Source of the DNA: Leifsonia sp. C5G2
GTDB taxonomy: Bacteria; Actinomycetota; Actinomycetes; Actinomycetales; Microbacteriaceae
NCBI RefSeq assembly: GCF_013359685.1
Contig: NZ_JABFMV010000006.1
Span: forward strand, 164,549 to 228,548
Reading direction: 5' to 3'
DNA: 64,000 nt
Of the stretch, positions 8,805 to 18,205 are shown piece after piece. The notes under the pieces are model-generated. The model made no database searches. It had not been told where the DNA came from and saw nothing but the letters and a program-made list of their open reading frames with translations. How positions within the stretch are numbered: the first letter of the stretch is position 1; every line of letters starts with the position of its first letter. The position numbers and the translations under genes were made by a program.

Positions 8805-9545
8805 TCAGGACGCGGGGGGCGGCCACTCGGTCGGCAGCGGGAGCGCGGCGGGGTTCAGGCGCTGCACGATCTCGGAGAGCACGCGGCGGGTCTGGTTCTC
8901 CCCCACCCACAGGTGCTTCCCGCCCTCGACGTCGACGAGCTCGATCTGCGGTACGGGCGCGAACCGCTGTGCGGCCTCCGCCGGGCGCAGATAGTCGTCG
9001 TGCTCGGGGATGAGGGCGACCATCGGGCGCCGGTCGCCGGCCCACGCGGCCAGATGCTCCGGCTTCGCGCGGTGCAGCGGAGGGGACAGCAGGATGACGC
9101 CCTCCACCGGCAGCTCGCGGCCGTACATCAGCGCGAGCTCGGTGCCGAACGACCAGCCCAGCAGCCACGGATGCGGCAGGCCGCGCGCCGCCACGAACGC
9201 CATCGCCGCCTCCACGTCGTGCCGCTCGCCCACACCGTGGTCGTACGCGCCCTGGCTGCGGCCGCGCGGGGACGCCGTGCCGCGCGTGTTGAAGCGCAGC
9301 ACCGCGATGTCGGCCAGCGCGGGCAGCCGGCCCGCGGCCTTGCGCAGGATGTGCGAGTCCATGAACCCGCCGCCGGTCGGGAGCGGGTGCAGGGTGACGA
9401 GGGTCGCGACCGGGGGCCGGTCGAGCGGCGACGCCAGCTCTCCGACCAGGGTGAGGCCGTCGGCCGTGTGGAGCTCGATCTCCTCGCGCTGCGCGGGCAA
9501 TTCGATGCCCCCGCGGATCTCCGCCGTCGTTCCCTCAGTGCTCAT
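8805..9545 (-). CDS. alpha/beta hydrolase
   Basis: The protein has 246 residues, starting at ATG 9545 behind CTGGAGGATCGC. The alpha/beta-hydrolase fold is indicated by an oxyanion region (TLHPLPTGGG), the nucleophile elbow GWSFG, an acidic residue in ALIPEHDDYLRP and the histidine of EGGKHLWVG. This spacing is typical of dienelactone-hydrolase-like or KANL3/Tex30-like esterases. The substrate is unknown. The start overlaps the stop of the small zinc-finger-like gene by 4 bp (ATGA), so the two are translationally coupled. Confidence 0.87.
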   Translation of the reverse strand: MSTEGTTAEIRGGIELPAQREEIELHTADGLTLVGELASPLDRPPVATLVTLHPLPTGGGFMDSHILRKAAGRLPALADIAVLRFNTRGTASPRGRSQGAYDHGVGERHDVEAAMAFVAARGLPHPWLLGWSFGTELALMYGRELPVEGVILLSPPLHRAKPEHLAAWAGDRRPMVALIPEHDDYLRPAEAAQRFAPVPQIELVDVEGGKHLWVGENQTRRVLSEIVQRLNPAALPLPTEWPPPAS

Positions 9546-9841
9546 GCGATCCTCCAGCAGGACTCGTGCCAGTGACGGCGTGCGGCCAGGTCGGCCGCGT
9601 CGCCGAGGACGCCGTCCGCGCGCCAGGCGACGACGTGGGCGACCCCTGGCGGGATGTCGCGCCCGCACCCGGGACACAGGTAGCTCTTCTGCGCCTGGAC
9701 GGCCGAGACGGGCTGCACGTTCCATTCGACGCCGCGGCGCACCTCGATGCGCCGCCAGCCGGCGAGCAGGCGCTCCAAGCCGTCCGGCTCCTCGTCCCTC
9801 GGGCCGCCCTGGCGGCCTCGGGGTCGGTTGCTGCGCGGCAT
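9542..9841 (-). CDS. small putative zinc-binding protein of unknown function
   Basis: The protein has 99 residues and starts at ATG 9841. The N-terminus is basic and charged (MPRSNRPRGRQGG). The C-terminal half contains YLCPGCGRDI and, about 30 residues on, RRHWHESCW; together these make a C-x2-C ... H-x3-C arrangement expected to bind zinc. Similar short proteins occur in actinobacteria, often labelled ATP/GTP-binding without support. Its 4-bp overlap with the hydrolase gene downstream makes a two-gene operon. Confidence 0.7.
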   Translation of the reverse strand: MPRSNRPRGRQGGPRDEEPDGLERLLAGWRRIEVRRGVEWNVQPVSAVQAQKSYLCPGCGRDIPPGVAHVVAWRADGVLGDAADLAARRHWHESCWRIA

Positions 9842-9864
9842 GACTCCCAGTCTAAAGGGAGCGG

Positions 9865-10620
9865 TCAGTACCAGCCGTCGGACTGCGAGTGCGCCCAGGC
9901 ACCGCACGGGTTCGTGTAACGGCCGGCGATGTAGCCTAGGCCCCAGCTGATCTGCACCGTCGCGTCGGTCTGCCATCCCGGGCCCATCTTGCTGCCGGGG
10001 AGAGCCTGCGGGATGCCGTACGCACCGCTCGGGTTGGACGCGTTGACGCGCCAGCCGGACTCCTTGTTCCACAGCGCGACGAGGCAGCTGTACTGGTCGT
10101 CGCCCCAGCCGCGGGACTTGACCATGTCGTACGCGATGGCCTTCGCGGTGCCCGGATCCGGCACCGGCGCCGACGGCGCACCGCCGCCGGAGGACGACGA
10201 CTTCTTGGCCGTCGGGGTCGGAGTCGGGGTGGGGGTCGGCGTCGGCTTCGCCTTGACCGACACCGGGTCGCGGCTGATGCTCAGCGCCGGGACCTCGGGA
10301 GCCGTGAGGCTCTGCGTCGGGGCCTCGCCGTAGCGGGACGTGGTGGGGATGTCGTGCAGGGCCTCCGCGTACGCCGGAGTCGTCGTCGCACCGGAGAACG
10401 GATCGACCACGTTCACGAGCGCGAACCCGACCGCCGCGGTGAAGGCGAAGCCCCACACCGCCGCGCGCGACCGGATGTGCGGCCGCCTCGAACGGCGGAA
10501 TGCGACACCGACCGGGTTGGCCGGAGTCAGCGGCACGATCTCTGCTGCTGCTTCTCGTCTACCCACGATCACAGAACGATAACGGAGATCCGGCGAAAAC
10601 CCAAGAAACCGGCCGCGCAC
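9865..10620 (-). CDS. membrane-anchored lytic transglycosylase-like (SLT-fold) protein
   Basis: The protein has up to 251 residues. A signal anchor (AVWGFAFTAAVGFALVNVV, about 54-72) leads into a Pro-Thr linker (KPTPTPTPTPTPT) and an SLT/lysozyme-like domain, CLVALWNKESGW ... PSGAYGIPQALPGSKM, with the putative catalytic Glu in WNKESGW. It is expected to cleave peptidoglycan glycan strands outside the membrane. The start is uncertain: GTG 10620 abuts the stop of the upstream DivIVA-like gene, while GTG 10572 and 10566 are alternatives; none has a good ribosome binding site. Adjacency to a DivIVA-domain gene suggests a role in localised wall remodelling. Confidence 0.83.
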   Translation of the reverse strand: MRGRFLGFSPDLRYRSVIVGRREAAAEIVPLTPANPVGVAFRRSRRPHIRSRAAVWGFAFTAAVGFALVNVVDPFSGATTTPAYAEALHDIPTTSRYGEAPTQSLTAPEVPALSISRDPVSVKAKPTPTPTPTPTPTAKKSSSSGGGAPSAPVPDPGTAKAIAYDMVKSRGWGDDQYSCLVALWNKESGWRVNASNPSGAYGIPQALPGSKMGPGWQTDATVQISWGLGYIAGRYTNPCGAWAHSQSDGWY

Positions 10621-11166
10621 TCAGCGAACCGCCAGCATGACGTCGGTGACGCTGTCGAGCAGCAGATCGACCTGCGCCTCCCGGTAGCCGCCCCGCTGCT
10701 CGCGGAACGTGACCGTGCGCACCTCGTCCACGCTCATCGGCCGGCCGTCCTGGAAGTAGCGCACCAGGCGGTTCGCGAAGCGGTCGACGTCGTTGCGGTT
10801 GTAGCCCAGCGTGAGGAAGCCCACCCGGTCGAAACGGTGCCCGAGCGGACGGTCGAGCCGGTTGAGGACGACCTGGGCGGTCGTCCGCGCGTCCTCGAAC
10901 CAGGCGGCGTCGCCCTGGCGCGCCCGGGCGTTCTCGCGCTCACGGGCCGCGAAGGCGTCCTCCAGGCGCTCCAGGGCCGCATCCACGTGTGTGGTCGAGT
11001 AGCCGCCCTTCGCCATCGAGAAGGCCGTGTGGCGGATGTCGGCGGCCGTCAGGGCGGGCGCGCTCTCGTCGCCGTCGTAGGCGCGGCGGGCCGTCTGCAG
11101 GAACTCGTCCACCTGCTCGACGTCGTATCCCGGCGCGGACTTGGGGCTGCGGGGGAAGGTGCTCAC
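10621..11166 (-). CDS. protein with two DivIVA-type domains
   Basis: The protein has 181 residues and starts at ATG 11166. Two copies of a DivIVA/YlmD-like segment are visible: FPRSPKSAPGYDVEQVDEFL near residue 4 and FDRVGFLTLGYNRNDVDRFA near residue 112. Each is followed by a short motif that also repeats, ADIRHTAFSMAKGGYSTTHV and DEVRTVTFREQRGGYREAQV. Such DivI1A-domain proteins are common in actinobacteria and bind curved membrane or cell poles. The tandem arrangement means one chain may supply both halves of a dimer. The next gene starts directly at its stop. Confidence 0.85.
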   Translation of the reverse strand: MSTFPRSPKSAPGYDVEQVDEFLQTARRAYDGDESAPALTAADIRHTAFSMAKGGYSTTHVDAALERLEDAFAARERENARARQGDAAWFEDARTTAQVVLNRLDRPLGHRFDRVGFLTLGYNRNDVDRFANRLVRYFQDGRPMSVDEVRTVTFREQRGGYREAQVDLLLDSVTDVMLAVR

Positions 11167-11178
11167 TCCCCCATTGTG

Positions 11179-12255
11179 TCATCGGAAGATCAGGAACAGC
11201 ACGTAGGTCGCCGCCGCCGACGGCAGGATCGAGTCGAGCCGGTCGAGGAATCCGCCGTGGCCCGGCAGCCACGAGCTCATGTCCTTGATGCCGAGATCGC
11301 GCTTGATCAGCGACTCCGCCAGGTCTCCCGCGGTGGCCGTCAGCAGCAGCACGACGCCGAAGACGACACCGAACCACCACGGCTCGCCGAGCATGAACAC
11401 CGACAGCACGACACCAGCGATGACGGCCGCGGCGGCGGCCCCGGCGAACCCCTCCCACGTCTTCTTGGGGCTGATCGTCGGCGCCATCGGGTGCTTGCCC
11501 CACGACAGCCCGCTCACGTACGCGCCGGTGTCGACCGACACGACCGTGATGAGGAACGCCAGCACCCACCACTCCCCCTGCGGCTCGGCGAGCAGCAGGA
11601 TGACGAAGCTGGCCAGCAGGCTGACGTACAGCTGCAGGAACACCGACCACAGCAGGTCGCGGCCCAGCGCCCTGCCGCCGTGACGCCGGGCGGCGGCGAT
11701 GGCCTCCTCCACTAGCCGCCAGACGACGACCAGCAGGATGCCGCCCGCGAGCGCCACCAGCTGGCCGCCCGCATGGAGGAAGAAGGTCACCGGCACGATC
11801 GCGACCGCCGCGATCACCGTGGGGATGCGCGGCACACGACGCCCCGCACCGCGGAACGCCTGGGCCAGCTCGAAGCTGGCGAACCCGGCCATCGCCATCC
11901 CGAAGACCAGGAAGAGCTCTTTGATGAAGATCAGGCTGACCACGACCACCGCGCCGACGACGAGGCCGATCACGGTGGCCAGGATGAGGTTGCGGCCCGT
12001 CCGCTCCGCGATCCGCTCGTTCGTCGCGTCCAGCTGCGCCTTGCGCGCCTGGACCTGGCGTTCGAAGTCGGCGCGCGTCGCCTGCACCTGGGCGCGGAAC
12101 TCCTCCCGCGACCGGGCCTTCGCCCTGCGCGCCGAGCCGGTCTGCGGGAGCGGCGCCGACGCGGGCGCAGAGGCAGCCGCCGACGCGGCCGGCACGGCCG
12201 TGTTCGCCCCCGGCGGTTCCTGCGCCGGGTCCCCCGGGCTGCTGTCGTCCGTCAT
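11179..12255 (-). CDS. cdsA: phosphatidate cytidylyltransferase
   Basis: The protein has 358 residues. CdsA converts phosphatidic acid and CTP to CDP-diacylglycerol in the membrane. The C-terminal signature region is clear: TVVSVDTGAYVSGLSWGKH, then PTISPKKTWEGFAGA with conserved Asp and Lys residues, and KRDLGIKDMSSWLPGHGG. About eight membrane segments follow a ~105-residue cytoplasmic N-terminal extension with an Ala/Pro-rich start and a charged coil; the extension makes it longer than E. coli CdsA. It starts 3 bp after frr stops, in the usual frr-cdsA operon. Confidence 0.95.
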   Translation of the reverse strand: MTDDSSPGDPAQEPPGANTAVPAASAAASAPASAPLPQTGSARRAKARSREEFRAQVQATRADFERQVQARKAQLDATNERIAERTGRNLILATVIGLVVGAVVVVSLIFIKELFLVFGMAMAGFASFELAQAFRGAGRRVPRIPTVIAAVAIVPVTFFLHAGGQLVALAGGILLVVVWRLVEEAIAAARRHGGRALGRDLLWSVFLQLYVSLLASFVILLLAEPQGEWWVLAFLITVVSVDTGAYVSGLSWGKHPMAPTISPKKTWEGFAGAAAAAVIAGVVLSVFMLGEPWWFGVVFGVVLLLTATAGDLAESLIKRDLGIKDMSSWLPGHGGFLDRLDSILPSAAATYVLFLIFR

Positions 12256-12258
12256 CGG

Positions 12259-12813
12259 CTAGACCTCGAGCAGTTCGGCTTCCTTGCGCTTCAGCGCCTC
12301 GTCGACGGCGTCGACGTGCGTGCGCGTGATGGCCTCGAGCTCCTTCTCGGCGCGGGCCAGCTCGTCGTCGCCGACCTCGCCCTTCAGCGCGTCGAGCTCG
12401 TCCTTCGACCGGCGGCGGATGTTGCGGAGCGCGACCTTGGCGTCCTCGCCCTTGCCGCGCACGATCTTGACGAACTCCTTGCGGCGGTCCTCGGTGAGCT
12501 CGGGCAGCGTGACGCGCACGATCTCGCCGTCGTTGCCGACGTTGGCCGAAAGGTTCGGCATCGCGACGATGGCCTTCTCGATCTCCTTCAGAGCCGACTT
12601 GTCGTACGGCGTGACCAGAAGGACGCGCGCCTCCGGGTTCTGGAGGCCGGCCAGCTGCGCGAGCGGCGTGGGCGAGCCGTAGTAGTCGACGAGCACCTTC
12701 TGGAACAGAGCCGGGTTCGCCCGGCCCGCGCTCACCGTACCGAAGTCGTCCCTCGCCGCGTCCACGGTCTTGCTCATGCGCTGGCGTGCATCGGAAATCA
12801 CATCCGCGATCAC
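12259..12813 (-). CDS. frr: ribosome recycling factor
   Basis: The protein has 184 residues, the normal length. RRF splits post-termination ribosomes together with EF-G. Hallmarks are [14 protein letters not shown], the hinge and domain II around [12 protein letters not shown], and the C-terminal helix [18 protein letters not shown]. The start is GTG 12813, behind GAAGGAGAGACC. It follows pyrH and precedes cdsA on the same strand. Confidence 0.97.
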   Translation of the reverse strand: MIADVISDARQRMSKTVDAARDDFGTVSAGRANPALFQKVLVDYYGSPTPLAQLAGLQNPEARVLLVTPYDKSALKEIEKAIVAMPNLSANVGNDGEIVRVTLPELTEDRRKEFVKIVRGKGEDAKVALRNIRRRSKDELDALKGEVGDDELARAEKELEAITRTHVDAVDEALKRKEAELLEV

Positions 12814-12870
12814 GGTCTCTCCTTCAGATCGGTGGGTCGGTGACTAGTCTATTGCGCGGCTGGTCGACCC

Positions 12871-13584
12871 TCAGCCGAGGAGCGTGCCGATCTCGGCCCC
12901 GAGGAGGGCGGCGGTGACGTTCCCGGCGGGCTCGATGCCGAAGATGCGCATCGGCATCCCGTTGTCCATGCAGAGGCTGAGCGCGGTCGAGTCGACGGCC
13001 TTCAGGTTCTGCTGCAGCGCCTCCTGGTGGCTGATCTGGTCGATCTTGCGGGCGTCGGGATTCGTGCGCGGGTCGTCGTCGTACATGCCGTCGACGCCGT
13101 TCTTGGCGACCAGGACGACGTCCGCGCTGATCTCGAGCGCGCGCTGCGCGGCGACCGTGTCGGTGGAGAAGTACGGAAGACCGGCGCCGGCGCCGAAGAT
13201 GACCACGCGGCCCTTCTCGAGGTGGCGCTCCGCCCGCCGCGGGATGTAGGGCTCGGCGACCTGGGTCATCGAGATGGCGGACTGGACGCGGGTCTCGGCA
13301 CCCGCCTGCTCCAGGAAGTCCTGGAGCGCGAGCGAGTTCATTACCGTGCCGAGCATGCCCATGTAGTCGGCCCGCCCGCGGTCCATGCCGCGCTGGGACA
13401 GCTCCGCGCCGCGGAAGAAGTTGCCGCCGCCGACCACGATCGCGATCTCGACGTCCTGCGCCGCCTGCGCGATCTCGCGGGCGATGCTGCTGACGATGTC
13501 CGGGTTGACCCCGAGCTGGCCGCCGCCGAAGGCCTCGCCGGAGAGTTTCAGAAGGACCCTGCGTCGTTTCGTCCCTGCGGTCAT
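12871..13584 (-). CDS. pyrH: UMP kinase (uridylate kinase)
   Basis: The protein has 237 residues. PyrH phosphorylates UMP to UDP, the committed step to UTP/CTP and dTTP. The amino-acid-kinase fold is shown by [37 protein letters not shown] and the acidic [10 protein letters not shown] loop. The start was chosen at ATG 13584 ([12 protein letters not shown]) from family length rather than the longer frame to 13623. It is separated from tsf by a strong hairpin but lies in the conserved rpsB-tsf-pyrH-frr order. Confidence 0.96.
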   Translation of the reverse strand: MTAGTKRRRVLLKLSGEAFGGGQLGVNPDIVSSIAREIAQAAQDVEIAIVVGGGNFFRGAELSQRGMDRGRADYMGMLGTVMNSLALQDFLEQAGAETRVQSAISMTQVAEPYIPRRAERHLEKGRVVIFGAGAGLPYFSTDTVAAQRALEISADVVLVAKNGVDGMYDDDPRTNPDARKIDQISHQEALQQNLKAVDSTALSLCMDNGMPMRIFGIEPAGNVTAALLGAEIGTLLG

Positions 13585-13665
13585 GCGAATCGTGCGTCCT
13601 TCCGTGCGGTGTCGTGGCTCCACGCTACTGGGTGGGTCTGCGCGGGCGTCATGTCCCGCGCACAG

Positions 13666-13703
13666 AAAAGGAGTCCGGATCGTCTGAACGATCCGGACTC
13701 CTT
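13666..13703 (-). terminator. rho-independent-type terminator after tsf
   Basis: A perfect 16-bp stem (AAGGAGTCCGGATCGT at 13668-13683, complement at 13688-13703) with a 4-base loop lies 10 bases after the tsf stop. On the minus strand it is followed by TTCTGTG, so the T-tract is short. It would separate rpsB-tsf transcripts from pyrH. Confidence 0.8.
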
Positions 13704-13712
13704 CATGGTCTG

Positions 13713-14543
13713 CTACGCGCCGACCTTGAACCGGGCGAAGCCGGAGACGGTGAGACCCGAATCCTTGAGCACCTGGCTGATGGTCAGCTTGTTGTCGCGG
13801 GCGTACTCCTGCTCCAGCAGGGCGACCTGCTTGAAGAAGGCGCCGAGGCGGCCCTCGATGATCTTCGGGAGCGCGGCCTCCGGCTTGCCCTCGTTGCGCG
13901 AGATCTCCTCGACGATGCGACGCTCGTTCTCGACCTCGTCGGCCGGGACGTCCTCGCGCGTGAGGTAGGTCGGGTTCGCGAACGAGATGTGCTGCGCGAT
14001 GCTGCGGGCGGTCTCCGCGTCGTCGCCGGCGTAGCCGAGCACGACACCGACCTGCGGGGGCAGGTCCTTGGAGGTCTTGTGCAGGTAGACCGCGAACTTC
14101 TCGCCGTTCACGACGGCGATGCGGCGGAGCTCCACCTTCTCGCCGAGGATGGCGGCCTCGTCACCGATGAGCTCGGCGACGGTCTGGCTGCCGGCGGGGG
14201 CCGCGAGGGCCTCCTCCACGGTGGTGGCGCCCGCGGCGGCGGCCGCGTCGAGCACCTTGTCGGCCAGGGCGATGAACTTGTCGCCCTTCGCGACGAAGTC
14301 GGTCTCGCAGGCGAGCTCGATCATCGTGGCGGTGCCGTTGTCGTTGTCCTTGGCGGCGACGAGGCCCTCGCTCGTGGAGCGGTCGGCGCGCTTCGCGTTG
14401 CCCTTCGCACCCTTCAGGCGCAGGATCTCGGTGGCCTTCTCGATGTCGCCATCGGCCTCCTCGAGCGCCTTCTTGGTGTCGACCATGCCGGTGCCGAGCT
14501 GCTCACGGAGAGCCTTGATGTCGGCGATGCTGATGTTTGCCAT
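13713..14543 (-). CDS. tsf: translation elongation factor Ts
   Basis: The protein has 276 residues. EF-Ts is the nucleotide exchange factor of EF-Tu. Signatures are the N-terminal UBA-like domain ([21 protein letters not shown]), the TDFVAK core element in [15 protein letters not shown], and the dimerisation domain with [21 protein letters not shown]. The start is ATG 14543. It lies 47 bp downstream of rpsB as in most bacteria. Confidence 0.97.
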   Translation of the reverse strand: MANISIADIKALREQLGTGMVDTKKALEEADGDIEKATEILRLKGAKGNAKRADRSTSEGLVAAKDNDNGTATMIELACETDFVAKGDKFIALADKVLDAAAAAGATTVEEALAAPAGSQTVAELIGDEAAILGEKVELRRIAVVNGEKFAVYLHKTSKDLPPQVGVVLGYAGDDAETARSIAQHISFANPTYLTREDVPADEVENERRIVEEISRNEGKPEAALPKIIEGRLGAFFKQVALLEQEYARDNKLTISQVLKDSGLTVSGFARFKVGA

Positions 14544-14590
14544 GTTCTGACTGGAACCTTCTTCTTCTCGAAGACTTCTGGTGGGGAGGG

Positions 14591-15514
14591 TTACTTGGAC
14601 TCGGCGTCCGCGGCCGCCTCGGCGTCCGCCTCACCCTCGGCGATGATCTCGGCGGAGTCGGCCTTGGCCTCGGCCAGGTCGGCGTCGGCGGCCTTCTCGG
14701 TCTCGGCGCTCTCCTGGAGCTCGGTGCTCTCCTCGGTGGCAGCGGCCTCACCGGTCGACTGCTGGAGGAGCTCCTGCTCCCACTCGGCGAGCGGCTCGGC
14801 CGGCTCGGAGCCCTCCTCGGGCTTCTGGTGACGCTGGATGAGGCCCTCGGCCGCCGCGTCGGCGACGATGCGGGTCAGCAGCGTGACGGAGCGGATGGCG
14901 TCGTCGTTGCCCGGGATCGGGTACTGGACCTCGTCCGGGTCGCAGTTCGTGTCGAGGATGCCGATGACCGGGATGCCCAGCTTCTTGGCCTCGTCGATCG
15001 CGAGGTGCTCCTTCTTGGTGTCGACCACCCACAGCGCGCTCGGGGTCTTCGACAGGTTGCGGATGCCGCCGAGCGACTTGTGCAGCTTGTCGAGCTCGCG
15101 CTTCTTGATCAGCAGCTCCTTCTTGGTGAAGCCGCTGGTGGTGCCCTCGAAGTCGAGCTCCTCGAGCTCCTTCATGCGGGCGAGGCGCTTGGACACGGTC
15201 TGGAAGTTGGTCAGCAGACCGCCCAGCCAGCGCTGGTTGACGTAGGGCTGGCCGACGCGGGTCGCCTGCTCGGCGATCGCCTGCTGCGCCTGCTTCTTGG
15301 TGCCGACGAAGAGGATAGTGCCGCCGTGGGCGACCGTCTCGCGCACGAAGTCGTACGTCTTGTCGATGTACGCGAGCGACTGCTGCAGGTCGATGATGTA
15401 GCTGCCCGAGCGCTCGGTGAGGATGAAGCGCTTCATCTTCGGGTTCCAGCGGCGGGTCTGGTGCCCGAAGTGGACGCCGCTGTCGAGCAGCTGGCGCATG
15501 GTGACGACGGCCAT
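14591..15514 (-). CDS. rpsB: 30S ribosomal protein S2
   Basis: The protein has 307 residues. The start is ATG 15514, behind AAAAGGAGAACGGCA, a near-perfect ribosome binding site. Family motifs include [38 protein letters not shown] and [12 protein letters not shown]. After about residue 250 comes an acidic, Ala/Glu-rich tail of about 55 residues that is longer than in E. coli S2 and common in actinobacteria. It is the first gene of the rpsB-tsf unit. Confidence 0.97.
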   Translation of the reverse strand: MAVVTMRQLLDSGVHFGHQTRRWNPKMKRFILTERSGSYIIDLQQSLAYIDKTYDFVRETVAHGGTILFVGTKKQAQQAIAEQATRVGQPYVNQRWLGGLLTNFQTVSKRLARMKELEELDFEGTTSGFTKKELLIKKRELDKLHKSLGGIRNLSKTPSALWVVDTKKEHLAIDEAKKLGIPVIGILDTNCDPDEVQYPIPGNDDAIRSVTLLTRIVADAAAEGLIQRHQKPEEGSEPAEPLAEWEQELLQQSTGEAAATEESTELQESAETEKAADADLAEAKADSAEIIAEGEADAEAAADAESK

Positions 15515-15725
15515 TGCCGTTCTCCTTTTGGTTGCGGTTGTCTCTGCGGCGGCCGGCGGCCGCCACACCTGGTGCCCCGCGCGCATCCGCTCCCCCTTCG
15601 ACCGCACGGCGCGGGGCCGTGCTGTTCGGAGAGGAGACCGGTGGATGCGCGTGCCGCCCGGGCGGGTGAACCGCTGAGGGCGTTTGGGCACGCGTAGTCA
15701 CTCCGACGAGCGGAGTGCTTGCAAC

Positions 15726-15734
15726 ATCCTAGCA
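15726..15734 (-). promoter_or_regulatory. possible extended -10 promoter for rpsB
   Basis: On the minus strand TGCTAGGAT matches an extended -10 element (TGnTAnnnT) about 215 bases before rpsB. No good -35 accompanies it. A perfect 7-bp hairpin (CACTCCG/CGGAGTG, 15699-15717) would lie just inside the transcript and may be part of an S2 leader. Confidence 0.35.
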
Positions 15735-15744
15735 GGAAAGGGCG

Positions 15745-17250
15745 TCAGGCGGACTCGCCGCCGGAGCGCACCTGCGGCCCGCGCGAACGGCCGCCCGCGT
15801 TCTTGAACAGCGTCTCCGCCTGCTCCAGCGCCATCCCGTTCGTCTCCGGGATCTTGAAGAAGACGAAGAAGAACGACAGCGCCGCGAAGACGGCGTACAT
15901 GCCGTAGGTGAACGGGAGCGAGAAGTCCGCCATCGGCGGGAACGAGATCGTCACCAGGAAGTTCGCGATCCACTGCGCCGCGGCGGCCACGCCGAGCGCC
16001 TTCCCGCGGATCCGGCTCGGGAAGATCTCGCCGAGCAGCACCCACACCAGCGGCCCCCACGACGCGCCGAAGCAGACGACGAAGATGTTGGCGGCGACCA
16101 GCGCGATCGGGCCCCAGGGCTCCGGAAGGGTGACCGCACCGTTCTCCTTGACCGCGAACGCGAACGACAGCGCCATCACGCCGAGCGACAGCGCCATCCC
16201 GACGGAGCCGGTGAGGAGGATCGGGCGGCGTCCGACGCGGTCGACGAGGAGGATCGCGACGATGGTGACGACGACGTTGGTGACCGAGGTGATGACGGTG
16301 ATGAGGAGGGAGTTCTGCTCGGTGAACCCGACGGCGCGCCACAGGGTCGTCGAGTAGTAGAAGATCACGTTGATGCCGACGAACTGCTGGAAGACGGACA
16401 GGATGATGCCGATCCAGACGATGGGCTTGAGCCCGAGCCGGTTGCCGGCGAGGGTGGCCTTCGCCCCCTCCTTGTCCTCCTTGATCGCGTTCTCGATGTC
16501 GCCGATCTGCCGGTCGACATCGCTCTCGGGCACCAGGGTCGCGAAGATGCGCCGCGCCTCGTCGCGCCGGCCGCTCGCCAGGAGGTAGCGCGGCGACTCC
16601 GGCAAGGTGAGGGCGAGCACGCCGTAGACGACCGACGGGATGACGCCGACCAGGAACATCCACCGCCAGGCCTCCAGGCCGAGCCAGAGCTCCTTGGACG
16701 CCGACCCGGCGATCCCGGCGAGGAGCGCATCCGAGAGCAGCGCCACGAAGATACCGATGGTGATCGCCAGCTGCTGCAGCGATGCCAGCCGACCGCGCGA
16801 CTGGCGCGGCGAGATCTCCGCGATGTACGCGGGCGCGACGACGGAGGCGATGCCGATGCCGAGACCGCCGATCACCCGCCAGAAGCCGAGGTCCCAAGCT
16901 GAGAACGCGAGCCCGGCGCCGATGGAGCTGGCCAGGAACAGGATCGCGCCGACCAGCATGACCCGCAGCCGCCCCCACCGGTCGGCGAGGCGTCCGGCGA
17001 TGAACGCTCCGACGGCGCAGCCGAGCAGGGCGATGGCGACGATGAAGCCGGTGACGAAGGCGTTGAGGGCGAAGTTGTGCTGGATCGAGTCGACAGCGCC
17101 GTTGATGACGGAGGAGTCGAACCCGAACAGGAAGCCGCCGACCGCCGCCGCGAGGGCGAGCCCGACGACCTTGCGTCGCATCGCCGCCGTCGGGCGGTGT
17201 GCGGTGTCGTCGTCGGTCGTGGTGCGCGCGGTGCTTCGTTGTTCTGACAT
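15745..17250 (-). CDS. MFS sugar porter (SP family, XylE/GalP-like)
   Basis: The protein has 501 residues and twelve predicted membrane helices. Sugar-porter signatures are all present: GRLADRWGRL after TM2, PESPRYLL at the end of the first half, QQFVGINVIFYYS in TM7, DRVGRRPILL in the second half and FKIPETNG after TM12. It should import a monosaccharide by proton symport; the sugar cannot be read from the sequence. The start is ATG 17250 behind AAAAGGGATGAC. The open frame extends upstream without ribosome binding sites and is not used. Confidence 0.93.
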   Translation of the reverse strand: MSEQRSTARTTTDDDTAHRPTAAMRRKVVGLALAAAVGGFLFGFDSSVINGAVDSIQHNFALNAFVTGFIVAIALLGCAVGAFIAGRLADRWGRLRVMLVGAILFLASSIGAGLAFSAWDLGFWRVIGGLGIGIASVVAPAYIAEISPRQSRGRLASLQQLAITIGIFVALLSDALLAGIAGSASKELWLGLEAWRWMFLVGVIPSVVYGVLALTLPESPRYLLASGRRDEARRIFATLVPESDVDRQIGDIENAIKEDKEGAKATLAGNRLGLKPIVWIGIILSVFQQFVGINVIFYYSTTLWRAVGFTEQNSLLITVITSVTNVVVTIVAILLVDRVGRRPILLTGSVGMALSLGVMALSFAFAVKENGAVTLPEPWGPIALVAANIFVVCFGASWGPLVWVLLGEIFPSRIRGKALGVAAAAQWIANFLVTISFPPMADFSLPFTYGMYAVFAALSFFFVFFKIPETNGMALEQAETLFKNAGGRSRGPQVRSGGESA

Positions 17251-17485
17251 GTCATCCCTTTTCGGTTGTGCTCGCCTCGCTGCCCGCGTCGGCCGGCGGC
17301 GAGGGCGAACAACACGGTACGCCGGGAAGCCGGTGGGGAGAACCGTCGGGTTTCCGCCGACGTGCTCACAGGACGGCCGCGGGTGGAGTTGTGCACAGAT
17401 CCCGTCGGGAGCGGGGTGCGCGGCGGGCTGCGCCACGAGGCTGGGGACGCCGGTCGGTCCGGCAGAGGGGATGGTGGAGGTCGGG

Positions 17486-18190
17486 ATGGTGCGGGTGGAG
17501 CGGGTGGGGCGCGCGGCGCGTGCGGTGGTGGCCGTGGCCTGGATGGCGGCGGGTGCGATCCTGCCGTCGCTGGACGGAGCCGGATCAGCCGGGGTCGGAG
17601 TCGGCCCTGGAAGCGTAGTCGGATCGGCCCGGGTCGGATCGGCCGGAGTCGGCGCTGGATCGGCCGGCGTCGGATCGGCCGGAGTCGGAGTCGGCGCTGG
17701 AGGCGCGGCCGGCGCCGGGGGCAGAGCCGGCGCCGCTGAGGCGCGGCCGTACCCGTCGGCGGCGGAGGCCCGCGCGGGGTCATGGCAGTGGCCCGTGCCG
17801 TCGCACCGCCCGGTGGCGGCGTATGCCGCTCCGCCGACCCGGTACGCGGCGGGGCACCGCGGCATAGACCTCGCTGCCGCACCGGGCCTGCCGGTCGCTG
17901 CGCCGGCGGATGCGGTCGTGCGCTTCGCCGGGGTGGTCGTGGACCGTCCCGTCGTGACCCTCGATCACGGCGGAGGCGTCCTGTCCAGCTTCGAGCCGGT
18001 CCTGGCCGGTCCGTCCGTGGGTTCCTCTGTCGGCCGGGGAGCCGTCATCGGGACGATGGCGTCCGGTGGTCACTGCGCGGACGCGTGCCTCCACGTGGGC
18101 GTGCGGATCGACGGGGAGTACGTCTCCCCGCTCCGGTTCTTCGACCGCGTCCCGCGCGCCGTGCTCCTGCCGCTGGGGCCGACGCGGTGA
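17486..18190 (+). CDS. M23/LytM-fold peptidase-like protein, catalytically degenerate
   Basis: The protein has 234 residues. ATG 17486 is preferred, 5 bases after GGAGG; ATG 17471 is the alternative. A hydrophobic N-terminus (secretion signal or anchor) precedes a Gly/Ala/Val-rich low-complexity linker of about 50 residues. A LytM domain follows: WPVPSHRPV, the zinc-ligand motif GHRGIDLAA, LDHGGGVLSSFEPV and CLHVGVR. His and Asp of GHRGID and the last His (CLH) are kept. The catalytic His of the usual HLH is Cys, and the YxHL His is replaced (FEP). It may bind or regulate peptidoglycan enzymes rather than cut. It converges with xerC. Confidence 0.85.
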   Translation: MVRVERVGRAARAVVAVAWMAAGAILPSLDGAGSAGVGVGPGSVVGSARVGSAGVGAGSAGVGSAGVGVGAGGAAGAGGRAGAAEARPYPSAAEARAGSWQWPVPSHRPVAAYAAPPTRYAAGHRGIDLAAAPGLPVAAPADAVVRFAGVVVDRPVVTLDHGGGVLSSFEPVLAGPSVGSSVGRGAVIGTMASGGHCADACLHVGVRIDGEYVSPLRFFDRVPRAVLLPLGPTR

Positions 18191-18205
18191 GGGTCGGCCG
18201 GTGCT

